A DNA stretch of 64,000 nucleotides from positions 1-64,000 of the forward strand of contig JSYX01000033.1 of assembly GCA_000787465.1 (NCBI GenBank), given 5' to 3'. Position numbers and translations under genes: made by a program. This stretch comes from Thermomucor indicae-seudaticae. Its lineage: Eukaryota; Mucoromycota; Mucoromycetes; Mucorales; Lichtheimiaceae. This document shows positions 33,977 through 45,922 of this stretch, piece after piece. The number at the start of each line of letters is the position of its first letter. The first letter of the stretch is position 1. The notes under the pieces were generated by a model. That model ran no database searches. It worked only from the letters and a program-made list of their open reading frames with translations, and was not told the DNA's origin.

Positions 33977-36042
33977 CTAGCTATTTTGTGGTAAGACATC
34001 ATCGAACGAAGCTAATAGTGGGGATAGCATCACGTCTACGTTTTCGTAGGCCACATTGCAGCACATGGATATTAAGCGCTTATACTCCTGATACCGTTTC
34101 CCTGGCGTCTGTGCCCGTAACGTTACGATTTCTTCTACTAATTCTTTCCGGCTCTGTTGAATCTCTTGAAGCTGCTTCTCAAGCCGATTTACGCTCTCTT
34201 GTAATTCAGTTTCGTTCTCTGTGTTATTGTTAACTTCTTCTGAGGAGCCTTCGGTTCGTTCCATTTCCTCCTCACATTCTTTAATAAGCTTCGCTAGCCT
34301 TTCTTTCTGACTGTAATTTGTCAACCTTTTTAACCGATCTTCCAGTTCACTTGCTGTCTTTTCCACACCGGCCAGAGTCTCTGCGTCGACTTTGATTTGA
34401 TCCAAGATCCGCTGCGTCTCAGTGAGTCGTTGTTTAGTTAATTGCAAGTCGGCTCGCTTTTCTTTGATAGCATGTTCTTTTTGTGTCAGATCCCGCTCAT
34501 AGCTACCGGCAAATCCATCAAATAGCTGAGATATTGCTGGGACTGACCGTTCATTGGATATGATGAGTTTAAACATGGATTCAATCTTTTGCCTCAACCG
34601 GGCTCGTGCAGCCTGTTCACTACCGCCAGCAGCTATCGACGGTGAGGCGAGGATGTTTTGCGATAGCCGTCCTACTCGATCCACCTCTGTCAGATAGTCT
34701 TGGGCTGTCATTCCTTCCTCGTTGGCTATCTCTGGGCTGGCTCCCGCCTCCATCAACAATCTCACTAATTTCTTGTTGCCTATCCTTGCAGCAATCGTTA
34801 ATGCTGTATCTCCATACACGTCTTGAACATTCAATATGGATATCAATTCCGAACGGTTTTGTCCCAATTTGTCAATCAGACACTCCATATAATATCGTGA
34901 TGCGTGCACTTTGCCTTTCCAACTCGCCGTCAATGCCACGTGGTGGAACACAGTCTGATCCTTCTTGTCAATGTTGAATATTGTCTTATGGAGCATATCA
35001 AGCAATGCCTGGAACGTCTTTTTGTCGAAATTGTTGGTGAAAAGGACGCTTCGCATGAGCGCTGTCTGGCCCTTGTAGTTGACTCGATAGATATCAGCAT
35101 TCAAGCGGATGAGCGTTTTAACGGTCTGCAACTGTCCCATGGCAGCAGCCCAATGCAGGCTGGTATGTCCCTCATCGTCAATAATCACATTCACATCAAG
35201 ATCACGCGGTGGGTTGATCAGAAGGCTGGGTATCTCACGATTGTTGCTGACAAAATGCTGCAAAAGCTTCTGGGCATACGGCAAATTATCCTCCTCCTCT
35301 TCGTCCTCAACATTGATTTCCGGTTCCTCTGCCACCTTGGTCCGCTTGTACGGTCTGTGGTGCTGCTGCGTCAAGGGAGATGACGATAGCTGCTGCTGCT
35401 GCTGCTGCTGCTGTCGATGAGAGTCCTCTGATACAGTCAAACCTTCTGCGCTCCGGTATGATGGGGAAGGTGTATCCGATTTCCCTACACTTTCATGCAA
35501 CGTGCTTGCCTCGTCTTGATATTGTTCACTGTATATTGAGGCATCGTCTACTTCAGACAAGTCGTGATCGTCATGCTTTGGGCGCTTGCGGCGAGCTTCA
35601 CGAGGTTTCCGCGGTCGTGCACTAGCAGCTGTCACGTGTTTCGGTGCCATTGGGGGGCTTTCATCACCCTTAACGAATTCAAGGATGGGCCGTAAGAGGT
35701 CTTGGACATTGTACTGCTGGGCCAACGCAAGGCCTCGTTCAAAGGGTACCCAAGTACCTATACAAACATCAGTTCGAACCAACAAAAATACTCCGGATTG
35801 CTCATCCGAGTACCTTGGTATTTGCCGTAGCCGCCTTGGACTTTTTCATGGGTACCGGTCTGCACTTCACGCTCCAGAATGCGCGTCCGCTGTGGTTTAT
35901 CGAAATCGGCTACTTTGAGAATCTGGGTCGCATTCAGATAAGAATCCGAGCGCCGCCGCATCACAGCAACACCTTTACACAACATTTCGTACACAGGTAC
36001 GCCCGAGTACGTGGCTTTAAAGATTACACCATTTTGTGACAT
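33977..36042 (-). CDS. MBP1: APSES transcription factor, MBP1/SWI4 type
   Basis: DNA-binding subunit of an MBF-like G1/S regulator. Two exons (35814-36042 and 33977-35757, 56-nt intron) give 669 residues. The N-terminal APSES/KilA-N domain (about 1-105) reads [20 protein letters not shown], then [17 protein letters not shown] basic, disordered region with an eight-Gln tract (CAG repeat) follows, then ankyrin repeats (about 220-400: [42 protein letters not shown]) and a C-terminal coiled coil expected to bind a SWI6 partner. It is divergent from Rab5, with 508 nt between starts. The KilA-N plus ankyrin combination makes MBP1 more likely than an StuA-type factor. Confidence 0.93.
35389..35413 (-). 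repeat. CAG trinucleotide repeat (polyglutamine in MBP1)
   Basis: Eight uninterrupted CAG codons (CTG on plus) encode a glutamine tract between the APSES and ankyrin domains. It is likely to vary in length between strains. Confidence 0.9.
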
Positions 36043-36550
36043 GTTCTTTTCAAAGAGGTTGCGCTTCCTGCCTGATTTCCCATGCCAGAAAAGCCTTCAT
36101 AAGCTCCGATATTAAAAATTCAGCGCGGTCTTGTCTTGCATTGATCACTTCCCAACCGGAAGATTTCTGCTTTAGTGCTGATAAGGACCATTGAATGATT
36201 GCTTAAGCAATGAATTATTACTGCTCCAATCATTGCTACAGTTTCGGCTTTTTTTGGGGTACGGTTCAATGTGATAATATTCAAAAATGCACCACGGAAT
36301 GGGCACTCAGAGAAGAAAATGACACAGCTGTAAGTGCATGTCAGCTAACACCCTAGCCCCGATGATTCAATTACTGATATGCTACCGACTCCAAGTGCGC
36401 TGTCATAAGTGATTTTCTGACTTAAAGCTAGCACCTTTATCCATCTAAAGCAGTTTTCCGTTTTGTACCTGGCGGACCAACAATTTGCAAGGGGTGGAAA
36501 ACTTCAGTGTGCTTTTCTTTCTTTTTACTTGTCTCACTCTTGGTTTATCG
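36043..36550. promoter_or_regulatory. Divergent promoter region, MBP1 / Rab5
   Basis: 508 nt between two divergent start codons. No ACGCGT (MCB) or CACGAAA (SCB) element stands out that would suggest MBP1 autoregulation. Nothing else recognised. Confidence 0.35.
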
Positions 36551-37560
36551 ATGGCTTCTCAGAGTGAAACCTTAGCAGCTACGTCAAGGCCGATGGCGCC
36601 TCCATCGGGCAAAGCAACCCAAGTAAAACTCGTTTTATTAGGTAACGTTACATTCCTCAAAGCAACACCATCCACTTGCAAAGCCAACATCTTAACCTTC
36701 TATCTTGCAAGGCGAATCGGGTGTCGGAAAATCTAGCTTGGTTTTGCGATTCGTCAACCGCGATTACGTCGAGAATAGAGAACCTACGATTGGAGGTAGA
36801 ACGATCAAAAACAGCGTCCATCCCCTCTTGTTGCCATTGTAAAAACTCAAACCGCTTTCACATAGCTGCCTTTTTGACCCAGAAATGCTTTGTCAATGAC
36901 CGGAACATTAAGTTTGAAATCTGGGACACAGCAGGTCAGGAACGGTTTCATTCCCTGGCGCCAATGTATTATCGTAACGCGCAAGCAGCCATTATTGTCT
37001 ATGACGTTACAAAGGCCGTAAGTGAATAAAACAGGAATAAAACGGGATTGATTCGGTTGTGCCTTAACATGCAGTGACGTCTTTGGGTCTTTAGTCTACG
37101 TTGGATAAAGCCAAATCATGGGCCAAAGAACTTCAACGGCAAGCAAATCCCGGCATTGTTATTGCCTTGGTGGGCAACAAAGTCGATCTTGTTGAAGATC
37201 AAGACCAGGGAAACAACAACGACGATGGTGCTGAACGTGAATACGAGAGGCAAGTGCCTCAAGAAGATGCACAGGCTTACGCCGAAGAAGCTGGCCTGCT
37301 ATTCATGGAAGCAAGTGCAAAGACGAGTTATAATGTGGACAATATCTTTACAGAAATTGGCAAGTAACATACAACATCGATGTAGGGCAAGATCATATAT
37401 AATAACGTTGCTATCATCAACTGTAGCCAAAAATATTCCTCTAGATAACTTATCACCGATGAACAGATTGGATGGGCGCGGTCCCAGAGGCGTCCGAGGC
37501 AACGTGGACCTAATGCAACCGCCTACAGACTCCGGATCATCTGGGCAATGCGCATGTTAG
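36551..37560 (+). CDS. YPT5: Rab5-type small GTPase
   Basis: Early-endosome Rab GTPase. Five exons (36551-36641, 36712-36795, 36866-37017, 37095-37359, 37427-37560) give 241 residues. All G boxes are present: GESGVGKSS (P-loop), the switch I PTIGAAF typical of Rab5, WDTAGQE, NKVD and EASAKT. The C-terminus QCAC is a CXC geranylgeranylation signal, a substrate for the BET2 product nearby. The intron after exon 4 is GC-AG (GCAAGT donor at 37360); it restores the conserved FTEIAKNIP block, while reading through ends at once. There is a 15-20 residue acidic, Asn-rich insert after the NKVD box. An upstream in-frame ATG at 36485 adds a non-conserved hydrophobic stretch and is not used. Confidence 0.94.
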
Positions 37561-37782
37561 AACTTATACCCACTCCCACTACCTCGTTTTGATATCTATT
37601 CCCCGCTTTTTTGTTCGCTGCCTGCCAAAGCAATTGACGCAATACTCTTTTTAATCGGATATACTAGCCAAAAGAAAGATTTTGTTCGGTTTGTGTCAAA
37701 GGAATTATCTGCAGAACAATGAAAGCTGCACTCTAGAACAGAAACAACTGCAAGCGAGGACACCGAGGGCGGCAAGTTCTAA

Positions 37783-39091
37783 TTAATCCTTGACAGGGGC
37801 AATACGGATCTCGGGAGTCTCGTAGTCGAAGACAATGTAGTTATTCTTGATGAATACGTCCCCAAGGATGGCAAAGGGGTAGTCGGTGTAACCGAAGCCT
37901 GCCACACAACTGCCATGAGTATTATTCGAGAACACGAGCGAATCGGGAGGGACCTGAAAGGCGGTGCCACCCATGGTGAATACTAGGGGCTCGAGGCGGG
38001 TCGCGTCACAATCAATAGTAAAGGAGCCATCCAGATTATCGACGGCGTTATACTTTTTGGCAATTGCTTTGGCGACTTTGGTAGGAAAAATGAGCAAACT
38101 CGTGCCAGTATCAATGACGGACGGAACCATTTGGAAAAGTGTTTGGCCGGCAACGGATAGCGTGTCCACATTGATTTTCCAATAGCCTTCTGAGCTGTCG
38201 ACAGGGACCGAGTCTAGGCTCCCTTCAAAGTGCTGTGGATTATAACCTCCAAATACGAATTCTATGTTAAAGCCATTCTTAGCCAGGCTGCAAAAAGCAT
38301 CTCAGATATATCTCAAGTTATTTACCACCACCGCCACCTTTGGAACTTTTTCGTAGATAGACGCCCAGAATGGGCTCTTTGATCAAGTGATTTTTGATAA
38401 GACTGGTCATTGGGGTATCAATATTCTTAACCGTCGCTAGCGAAGGGAACGCAAGGCCCATGAGCCCATCGATGTCTCCTGTCTTCAAAGAATCAGATTC
38501 TGACGTGGCGAGCTGAATCGCTTGGTGCTCAATCGTGAGTTCTCCAAGACGAACGACATCGTAGCCTAAGAATCCACCTGAAGTAGACTTGTCGCCATAC
38601 ACAATTTTCCAAGCGGTCCCGTCTTCTTTAAACGTAGAGGACGCATTCGGGTTGAACTTTGCTTGTTCTGTTCCACAGGAGCTGCACAGAGAACTAGCTG
38701 CAAGCGTTTGGCATGAGGATCACTTTGATCAGATAAAAGGCAAGGTAATAGTAAACGAACCAAACCAAAAGTCTGCGGACCCAGTGTCAAAGTCGATATG
38801 CAAAGACTGTGGTGGTGTTCCGATTTGGATTTCACCGTAATATTCAATGTCGTTCCTATAAGCTTGCACGCTGACACTACCAACACCCGGATTGCCAATC
38901 CTGGATTTCGTCTCCACTGGCTTTGCTAGGAACCTCGAATAGCGGTAGCGGGCGCGCTGTACCGCGCTGACAGCATCTGGCTTGAAATGCCTGTTCCGTC
39001 TAAGCGGCATAAAATATTCGGAGATAGCATCACTTGTTATCAGTGAACAAGTAAATATCACTAAAAAAGATATAGGAGCAGTAATTTTCAT
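37783..39091 (-). CDS. Secreted pepsin-like aspartic protease
   Basis: Extracellular acid endopeptidase of the A1 family, near rhizopuspepsin. Three exons (38761-39091, 38326-38697, 37783-38261) give 393 residues. There is a signal peptide (MKITAPISFLVIFTCSL, cut near the Ser/Asp/Ala that follows) and a basic propeptide to about residue 70. The mature enzyme has both catalytic motifs, DFDTGSADFW and VIDTGTSLL, the flap YGDKSTSGG, the SSLCSSC loop with a disulfide, and the C-terminal AILGDVFIKNNY. The second intron (38262-38325) must use the ACATAG acceptor to give GGGGEFVFGGY; an earlier acceptor gives a 38-nt intron and breaks the frame. It is convergent with Rab5, with 222 nt between stop codons. 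Confidence 0.93.
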
Positions 39092-39447
39092 CCCAAACCG
39101 TAACAGGGACAGCCTACACTCAATTCTTGATTTTTATACATATTGTAATAAGCTTTCTTCTCCTGGCTAAAGCTACTATCCAACCCCTGCCCGTACAGAG
39201 CCTCCCTTTCTGAGCATGCAGAAGGACAGAGGGGGGGGGGACTACCTCGCGGCAAACCGGCTTTTTCGACTACCCCCCTTATTTGAGATGTGCGCCGATC
39301 TTTACACTTCTTACTAGCAAACATCGTACGCTACCCTTATTGTATGTGCAAGCGACATGCTATACCTGCTTTATGTAATTAAGCTACAGAACATGCACCG
39401 TATTGTACGCTAATAGCGAAAGTTCTGTTTTGGAGGTAATGATGTGT
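39092..39447. other. Protease upstream region with a G10 run
   Basis: 356 nt between the protease start and the La stop, both on minus. It contains a run of ten G (39231-39240). No other feature is seen. Confidence 0.4.
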
Positions 39448-40974
39448 TTATTGTTTTTTTGCAAATTTTCGCATAGCCTCCGTGTCGTTCTTCCAATAGA
39501 TTTCTTCTTCGGTACCTAGCAGAATAGAAAGAAGTCCATAAACTGCCCTTTGCAGAGGCAAGTAGTACCTACCTGTTAACGGTTTGACGTGAATTGCATT
39601 CTTCGTCTCGTCCACGGGCTCGCCTAGAGCATCGCTACCCTCTTTTTGGACGACCTTATTTTGCTCAAAATACTTGACCAATTTCTGCATGTCATTCGGC
39701 GAATTAACTCGAATATGACACTGGAGATATTGAAGTGATCAGTAATTGTTGTTTTGATGAACGTTAAAAAAGCTTACCGACGGTATCCCTTTTTTGTAGT
39801 TTAGGTATTCAATAGTAGCTCCGGATTGCTGCAAAAGTTGCTAGAAAACAAGCCATATTATGTCTATGTCAAACTTTGCCAGATCTTTCTTTTTTTATTT
39901 ACCTTGATCGTTGTTTTTGAGCTTTTCTCGTGAAGATTTGTAACAAACGCGATGACACCCTTTGGATAAGGTGTGGCTTCGGTTTCGACCTTCGGTTTCT
40001 TTTCAGCGGATTGGCGAACTGCTTCTGCTTGTTCTTCAGAAATCTCTCGATCTGATTCCTGATTCAGCGTGGCGTTATAAGCGCCCCAGGTTTCAGTTAT
40101 TTTGCGTTTTCGCGAGGCTTGATATTCCAAGTATTTATCCTTGAACGCGAGCCAATCCGCCCTACAGGGCGTATCAGTCTTACTCTCGGCTAACTCGCTA
40201 GGTCAAAAGACTCACTTTGTCATCACTCGCAGGTTGAGTTTACCAGCTTCTGATTCCTCTGTCGAAGACCCCTCTTGTCGTTCCGTTGTCTTCCCTTTCG
40301 TTCCGATTTCGCAGCGGTTTAGCAAATCCACGGCCTTTTGGACGTTTTCTCGATCGTCAAACTCGATAAAGCAGAATCCGTAAAACCTTCTTTGTTGTGG
40401 ATGGCCAGAATGACCATCCGGGAATCGAATAAAGGATACGTGACCGACCAAACGAGTAAACAGCTTTGAAATGGCGTCCTCCGTATCATACGGTTTGCGA
40501 AGTCCTTCCTAACCATTTGCATAAGCACAAAAGAATGCAGAATACTATCGTAACAGGAAACCAACATACGACGTAAATGGACCAGTCCGTCAGTTCTTCC
40601 TTTTTGTTTTTAATGAATGGTTTGATTCTGCCAACTGCTGAACCATCCTCCTTGATCTAACTGTTGCTATCAATGTCATAATCCGGTTGACGTCTCGTTC
40701 CTCATGTGTACCTGTAGCCGCTTGCTTGATTGTGCAGCCTCCTTAATTTCGTCCGCTTGCGCTGCGATTGCTTTAAATTTCGGAAGCGTCTTCAGAGACT
40801 CGAATGACGCGTCTACATGAAGAAGCTCAATTAAATATATTTTCCATGATCTCAACATGCGCGCGACATACACCCGTCTGCACCCATTTTACTCTGCATG
40901 ACTTTATCCCACAACAGATTTGCATCGCTAAAGTAGGTCTCCAATATATTTGCAAGTTTACGCTGACGCTCCAT
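39448..40974 (-). CDS. LHP1: La protein (La motif, RRM, C-terminal xRRM)
   Basis: RNA chaperone that binds the UUU-OH ends of RNA polymerase III transcripts. Eight exons (40872-40974, 40712-40812, 40570-40656, 40216-40508, 39903-40161, 39778-39840, 39573-39720, 39448-39515) give 373 residues. The La motif starts almost at the N-terminus (ILETYFSDANLLWDKVM, then GADGYASFESLKTLPKF). RRM1 has GHVSFIRFPDG and FYGFCFIEFDD. A Lys-rich linker leads to a second RRM-like domain (GVIAFVTNL, GATIEYLNYKKG, CHIRVNSPNDMQKLVKYF) that ends GTEEEIYWKN, as in La C-terminal domains. Every junction is in phase. The start at 40974 leaves only about six residues before the motif, shorter than usual. It sits 63 nt behind the 72-aa protein on the same strand. 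Confidence 0.85.
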
Positions 40975-41037
40975 TGCTTTATTGTCAATTAAGCAAGACT
41001 GCAAGGAAAGAAAAGGAGATAGAAATCACTGATGGGC

Positions 41038-41419
41038 TTATTTGCGGACATCCTCTGGCTTCACGGCTTCACCCTCCTCGTTGATATAGAGTGGCTCGCC
41101 GGTCTCTGTTAATGCCTACCAAGTCAGAGCCTTCTCAACCAGACAACGGGCACGATATGCTTGCCTTGGTAATAGTTTTGACTGGCCTTTTCGGCACTTG
41201 CACGTTTGGCTTCTGCAGTTCTGCCAGTACGGTGGGATGCAGCAATGTACGCTACATAAGTTTTTCCTATTAACCAGTACTCACAGAAAACAGTTGAGAT
41301 GACACGAGCAGAGTACCTGTTGTCTGACGGTTGGGGTTATGAGCCTCCGTTGGACGACTGCCAGGTTCACCAGCGGCAGGTCCTTTCTCAAGATGTTGGG
41401 CGGATTGCCTACCAGTCAT
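41038..41419 (-). CDS. Small hydrophilic protein, about 72 aa, family unknown
   Basis: Three exons (41317-41419, 41165-41212, 41038-41105) give 72 residues. The product is polar: Gln/Gly/Pro-rich first (MTGRQSAQHLEKGP), then Ala/Lys/Glu (AKRASAEKASQNYYQ) and an acidic end (GEPLYINEEGEA, ending in DVRK). The second intron is GC-AG, 59 nt, with a GCAAGC donor; the typical length and phase fit support it. The first intron (104 nt) has alternative acceptors, so the middle exon is less certain. It may be a small stress or chaperone-like protein, but I recognise no family. It is 63 nt upstream of La. Confidence 0.5.
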
Positions 41420-41660
41420 GTTGGAAAAAGCAAAGCACATTCATGCGCGCAACATTCAACTTAAAAAGACTTCTTGACGCTACTGTGATATCATATGAGA
41501 TATTATTGTACATAAATAATTTCAGAGTGACGTTTCTAAAGACAAAAATATACAAGATGATGAAAATGTTACGGAAGGTATGGACGGATGGTGGAAAAGT
41601 AAGTAAAAGAAAAGAAAAATAGAGGTTACAATATATGATAATGAGTAGGAATAAAAGTGC

Positions 41661-43242
41661 TTATTGTTGGCCAGCCTTAGTTCTTTGAGGCAGTTCCAGG
41701 TCGTACCAGCCCAGCTGACGGCCAATGTCTTCAATTGACTTCTGCTTCGTCTCAGGAACGTAGATGAAGATAAAGACGGCAACGACGGCTGCGATTCCGG
41801 TGAAGATGAGGAAGACGTATTCATGGCAGGCACTCTGGAGGGCAGGGAAAATGAGACCAATGATGAAGTTGCAAAGCCAGTTGATCACCAGAGCAGCAGA
41901 AGAGGCAGCACCGACGGCGTACGTGGGGTAAACTTCGGCAGTGATCAAGAAAGGAATCGTACCAAGGCCAACGGCAAATGACGAGACGAAAAGCATGATA
42001 CAGACGACTTGCAAGGCTGAGATTTGAAAGTGCATACCGACGGTCATCAACATGGAGAAGATACACATGCCAACAGCCGAACCGCACAAAAGGATCTTGC
42101 GTCCTAAACGGTCAACGAGCACAAGACCAATGATAGTGACGACAAAGTTGAGAGCAGCAACACCCACGGTGACATAGGGAGCATTGTCGCCGAACGAGGT
42201 CTGGAAGATGCTGGTCGAATAGTACATGACAGCATTGATACCAGTAAGTTGAGAAGAAGCATGAACAGTCATCATCTTGACCGTAAGCAGGGCGAGAACA
42301 GGAATGGACATGACTTGAAGCAAGGACAGGTTCTTGTCGTTGCTGTCGGAAGGACCCGAAACTTCATGGTAGCCAGAAGCAGCCGAATCCTTGTCATCAG
42401 GGTTCTTTGGCTTCTCATCGCTGTTATTGCCGCCTTGAGAAATGCTGAGGATCATGTCAGTGAATTCTTCTTCAATGTCACCACTGCGCAGCTTGAGGAG
42501 TTCCATGCGTGCTTCGTCAATGCGGTTACGTCCAATAAGCCAACGAGGAGAGCGGGCGCAGAAAGGAAGGCAAACCATTTGAATGATGCTAGGAGCCACA
42601 GTGATGACGACGGCAACACGCCAGCCCACGGCAGAGCGCAAACCAAGACCGATGGCTTCAATGACCAAAATACCGATTGTCATCAACAGCTGAAGGAGAC
42701 AGCCCAAAGCGCCACGTTGTGCTGGTGGAGCAATTTCCGCAATATACATGGAAATGACGACAGTCATGAAGCCAGAGCCCATACCGACGAAGATTCTGCC
42801 AAGAGCGAATTGACCGCTCGTGGTTGCAGTCGATAGCAAGATAGCACCAATGAAGAAGGTGACGTTCATGATCAGCATGGAGTCACGACGACCGAAGCGT
42901 TCAGCCATCCAGCCAGAAAGCATAGCACCAAGTAAACCGCCTACAGCAAACATGCCAGTGACAGCACCCCTAATTTATCATCCACATTTAGTATTCAATC
43001 TCTTTGTACCAAATCCACAGCATTAAATCTTACCAAACCCAATCGTCCATGGGAATACATTGAGGAAGAGAACTGTTAGGATAATGAGTCACGACGCCAG
43101 AAGGTACACCGGGACAATTCCGGACGTAGTCGCCGGGAATGTTCAACGAACTTGTATTGACACCATTGTTAAAGGCACCCAAACTTGCAATAAGAGCGCA
43201 AAAGACAACATAAGGACGAAGACCAGCTTTTCGGGAATCCAT
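41661..43242 (-). CDS. MFS sugar (hexose) transporter
   Basis: Twelve-helix sugar porter of the plasma membrane, 505 residues from two exons (43034-43242 and 41661-42969). Motifs are GGLLGAMLSGWMAERFGRR (loop 2-3), RIFVGMGSGFMTVV, APPAQRGALG, SPRWLIGR, the helix 7 QLTGINAVMYYS typical of glucose carriers, VDRLGRK, and the final PETKQKSIEDI. The central loop is long and acidic/Ser-rich. The extracellular loop after helix 1 carries Cys and NSS. A TATA box (43302-43310) lies 60 nt upstream. Substrate specificity cannot be read from sequence; hexose is likely. Confidence 0.94.
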
Positions 43243-43301
43243 GTTGGGTGGAGAGTTTGATAAGAGTGAAACGGGAAATCGAACGACTCGCAATGAGCGT
43301 T

Positions 43302-43310
43302 TTTTATATA
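43302..43310 (-). promoter_or_regulatory. TATA box of the sugar transporter
   Basis: On the coding strand TATATAAAA begins 68 nt and ends 60 nt upstream of the start codon at 43242. Confidence 0.6.
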
Positions 43311-45922
43311 GACGAGGCCAAACGAAAGACCCGATTCGGAGAGACTAAAAAAATTTTGTTGGAATGTGAATATGCCCGCTCATTAGTCCTCTCGCCTTTT
43401 TGCTTTGCATGAGCGGCCAGGTATGGTACTTCGGATTTAGCTATCTTGCATTGTTTGGTTCACTGTCTCGCATATTTTCCCAGTGTTTATTCCCTGATCT
43501 GTTTCTTTCTTTTTTTCAAAATCTTCCTGGTAGATCCCATGGACCACGTTTTCTTTCCCAGTCGTTTCCCGACTCCCGCGGCTGTTCGGTATCGACCGGG
43601 TTCACAAGCGCGGGGTTGAAGATGTGGAGCCAAGGCCTATTGCATGTGGTGAATGATCGTATGGAGTAGGTCACACAAAGGGGGGAGGAGGTCCTTGACC
43701 TCTTTTACGTCTGGGGCATCTTTCTTATTGGCACATCCTCTCCACTTTTGTCTTTTTCAAAACGTCATGTACAACCCAATGATTAAACATCATCCCATTC
43801 CGCTTTTCCCGCCCCGTCCCGCTTTTTCGTTGCTCTTATTGTGTACTACCCTCCCCCGCCCTCGGCGGATTCCAGAGATTTCTCGGCCGACCACTAATAG
43901 TGTGATATCTCGGTACATCTGTAAACTTTGGGTGTATCTGTATTCTTGCGGGGCATTACTACTCCACGCCCTTTGTCTGACTTACCCCTCACTCGCTATT
44001 TTATGTAACCCTTTCAAGCTATACCTATGTCTGGGGCAACAACAAATGCAAAGTTGACAAACGGGGATAATTGCCGAAGGAATTCACTTTTCAGTCTGCA
44101 CATGGAATGGGAAAAACGCTCAGATCATGCAACTTCATGATATGATGGGCTTGGAAAAACGGGACGGGAAACTAATGTTTAGCTGTATGAAGCGGGAAGT
44201 TTCCAACAAGGGTTCCTGGAGGACCCTGGGATCCATTACTAAATCGCCACTGTGATTGGTCTGCCATCAAGGAAGAATAATGGCCCGCTTCGAAACAGCG
44301 TCATTTGACCAAAGAAAACGTTCTTCCTGCAGTATCCATAAGAGGAAATATTGAATTTGTTTCCACGGAATCCCACCAAGCCTTGTTGGCTCGAATCACC
44401 GGTCGGAAAAAGGATGCCTTTGTCCTATATAGACGGAGCACTACTGTCCTTTTCCGCTCTGGTAAAATGTGTACGCATCCTAACGTAAGGCCCCGGCACC
44501 ATAATTGACGCAAATTGCAAAACGTTTCGCCCGAAGTGGTAGTTGGCATCCTTTGGACAGTTTTGCTACGGTTGTATCCATTTTACCACGCTTTCGAAGA
44601 ACAAACGTTGAGCCACAGGTTATAGCTTATAATATGATTCACGCAGCACCTGTTTTCACAATCCTCGCTATAGCACAGATTTTTCTTTTCCGAACGCCTC
44701 TCTCGGCGCTTTGGTGTCAACACGCTTGTTCTAGCTCGTATACTGCGAGGGTCAGGATGAAATGAAAGCGTCTTGGCGATTATATATAGTTGCTGATGCA
44801 GGCCGTACTCTCCCTCATGCAGACAACCAAACATCCGGAAGACGTATTTAATCAGGCGCAGAAGGAAAAAGCTCGTGCTGTCACTGTCACCATTGCTCAT
44901 CAAAGAATGGGCGAGTGCCAATTTATGTCCAGTGCTGAAGTAAAGGAGCCGGTAGGATCAGCTTCACATTTAGTTCCTCCCATAGCCTTGACATTTTAGC
45001 ACGTTGCTTAAGGCTCGATATCGTCCCTTGCTTTCAACTATGGCATGATGAATACACCTTTTCTGTCAATTGGCGATATAATTCATTGTCCTTTGAACGA
45101 TTTGGCATGTTTTACGTCAAGATCATTTTCCTGTTCTTCGTTCAAAATAACGGCTCTAAAAATGTTATCCGCTGTAATGATCAAGTACTTAATCGATAGG
45201 CAAATGCAAGCTCAAGGTTCACAGTGCTATACATATTATTGCTGTTGAAGATCGCTAGCGGAGAAGCTCAGGAGAGACTGCTTGCACTGGGATTTCGCGC
45301 CACATCGACAGAAAGGCCCAGTTTATGTCTGTAGAAAACACACCTTGACAGCAAAGTCTACGTTTATTTCAACGTCTTTGGTCAAGTAAAGAATACCACG
45401 CAAGGCTTTGCTTCATAAACCCTTTTTTCCTGCTTACACAGCAAGAAAATACGTATGCATCAATCATCATGGCATCCAATCAATTTTTATTTTCACCTCC
45501 CATTGGCTCGCAATAGCCCAACAACTTACTTATTGGACCACGGCTATATAGCGACCTGATAAACTGATTTCTGTATTAAAAAGGGGCAATGCGGACGCTT
45601 GTCGTCTTCCAGGCCCTGGGAAAATGCTCGAGGATTCTCTGCTGAGCAATCGGCTAGAAATAGCATTGGATCAAAAACAAGATACTCAAGAAGGCAAGCG
45701 CATCCCAAAAGGATCGCAAAGAGGGAAAAATTGGCGTATCACTTTCACGCCTTACATGTGATTTGCGTAACAAAAAGAGTGGCATAGCACTTTTTGTTTG
45801 GGTATCAAGTGGACGAAAATGACCTGCTGTTTACATTACATAACATAAAACGAAATAAAGAGACCATCACCTGTTTGCTTCTTTCTTCTTTCCCCTCTTC
45901 TTTCATTCTGTACACTTTTAGT
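43311..45922. other. Long intergenic region, no gene recognised
   Basis: 2.6 kb between the divergent sugar transporter and the low-complexity protein. Frames of 60-134 codons exist on both strands but are compositionally random. CT-rich stretches (43480-43560, 43780-43870) and TATATA elements (about 44427 and 44783) are present. No tRNA, repeat or coding signature is seen. Part may be the transporter's regulatory region. Confidence 0.4.

Noticed and set aside
36485..36550. Upstream in-frame ATG extending Rab5 by 22 residues
   Set aside because: The extension is hydrophobic and not found in Rab5 proteins; the ATG at 36551 fits the family.
43653..44057. 134-codon plus-strand frame upstream of the sugar transporter
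   Set aside because: Pro/Leu/Phe-rich from CT-rich DNA, no motif and no supporting splice sites; treated as non-coding.
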